Origin: an uncultured Flammeovirgaceae bacterium
GTDB taxonomy: Bacteria > Bacteroidota > Bacteroidia > Cytophagales > Cyclobacteriaceae
Assembly: GCA_946886805.1 (NCBI GenBank)
Contig: CAMPJM010000006.1
Span: 1-24,254, forward strand
Length of the DNA: 24,254 nucleotides
Direction of reading: 5' to 3'
How positions within the stretch are numbered: position 1 is the first letter of the stretch; each line of letters begins with the position of its first letter. This document shows positions 23,861 to 24,254 of the stretch, piece by piece. The position numbers were made by a program, and so were the translations under genes. The notes below the pieces were generated by a model, which made no database searches, was not told the origin of the DNA, and saw only the letters and a list, made by a program, of their open reading frames with translations.

Positions 23861-24022
23861 ATTCTTTATTCCTTTTGTAGTTGAAAATTCCTATTTATTA
23901 TTAATTTATTAAACAACAAGTGTATGCACTAATTATAAAAACAAAACTGCTAACTATTGTAGAGAAATTCTTTTAACATTTTGTAAGAGAAATATAATTG
24001 CTAATAGCACGATGTTTCCTGG
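23861..24022. promoter_or_regulatory. Upstream region of the hydroxyproline operon
   Basis: This AT-rich 162-nt stretch precedes the first gene of the operon and must contain its promoter if none lies further right. I find no exact TAnnTTTG element on the minus strand. A short dyad AGTG-TATG-CACT (near 23921-23932) is the only symmetric element seen and is too short to call. Confidence 0.3.
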
Positions 24023-24244
24023 ATGGCTAAATCCATCTCAATAAATAATATTGACAAATCTCTTAATAAAACTGACAAGCAAAATCTTGAAATTTCTTTG
24101 CAAACACTAGTTCTAGAAGCATCGCTTGATATTCCTACAAATCACATTTTTCTCGTATTGACAGAATTCATCCAATTTTATAAGTACCTTAACCTAACCT
24201 CTTTTTTGGAAGGCAAAGAAAATGGTTTATCTCGCTACAAGTAA
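24023..24244 (+). CDS. Small hypothetical protein, divergent from the hydroxyproline operon
   Basis: This 73-codon plus-strand frame runs from ATG 24023 to TAA 24242-24244. The peptide (starting MAKSISINNIDKSLNKTDKQ) has a helical, Leu/Ile-rich middle (LEISLQTLVLEASL) and a polar end. It has no signal peptide and no motif I recognise. No Shine-Dalgarno sequence or promoter supports it. It stands where a divergent regulator of the operon might be expected but is too short for one. It could be a real small gene, a truncated regulator, or chance in AT-rich DNA. Confidence 0.28.
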   Translation: MAKSISINNIDKSLNKTDKQNLEISLQTLVLEASLDIPTNHIFLVLTEFIQFYKYLNLTSFLEGKENGLSRYK

Positions 24245-24254
24245 CATCCAATAC

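Noticed and set aside
1..24254. CRISPR array, rRNA operon or complete insertion sequence
   Set aside because: No regularly spaced repeats, no rRNA-like sequence and no transposase-like frame with terminal inverted repeats were seen on either strand.

Overview
The window looks like a chromosomal segment of a Bacteroidota (Cytophagia-like) bacterium. The basis is secreted proteins whose signal peptides end in Ala-Gln, a dense set of GH127, GH97 and sulfatase genes, -7 elements of the TAnnTTTG type, and AT-rich spacers. From 1160 to 23860 every convincing gene lies on the minus strand, so transcription runs right to left.

Right to left, the layout is as follows. (1) 23860-19088 holds a compact four-gene trans-4-hydroxy-L-proline (Hyp) catabolic operon: a DHDPS-family deaminase, alpha-ketoglutarate semialdehyde dehydrogenase, hydroxyproline 2-epimerase and an FAD D-hydroxyproline dehydrogenase. 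The last three genes are separated by no more than 2 nt. (2) 18936-17149 encodes a secreted DUF885 metallopeptidase-like protein. (3) 16858-7888 is a glycan block: an S1 sulfatase, a GH127/GH146-type protein, a GH97 with the retaining alpha-galactosidase residue signature, and a large secreted DUF5695-type protein of unknown function. (4) 7794-4634 encodes a secreted M1 peptidase and a cytoplasmic Xaa-Pro aminopeptidase/prolidase (M24B), closed by a clear terminator. (5) 4412-3631 is a gene graveyard with the frameshifted N-terminus of a second GH97. (6) 3559-1160 encodes a second GH127, the one most like Bifidobacterium HypBA1. (7) 1-767 is an accessory-looking edge: the start of an AbiEi-like winged-helix protein, a 44-codon coding fragment, a 40-aa membrane peptide with its own promoter and Shine-Dalgarno sequence, and a tRNA-3'-end-like sequence followed by a terminator.

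Taken together, the genes suggest use of hydroxyproline-rich glycoprotein (extensin or algal HRGP). Extensins carry beta-L-arabinofuranosides on Hyp and alpha-galactose on Ser. The window encodes beta-L-arabinofuranosidase-family enzymes, a retaining-type GH97, peptidases including an Xaa-Pro-specific one, and all four steps from free Hyp to alpha-ketoglutarate. Each enzyme call rests on visible motifs. The integrated function is inference and needs experiment. No SusC/SusD pair, transporter or transcription factor was seen inside the window.
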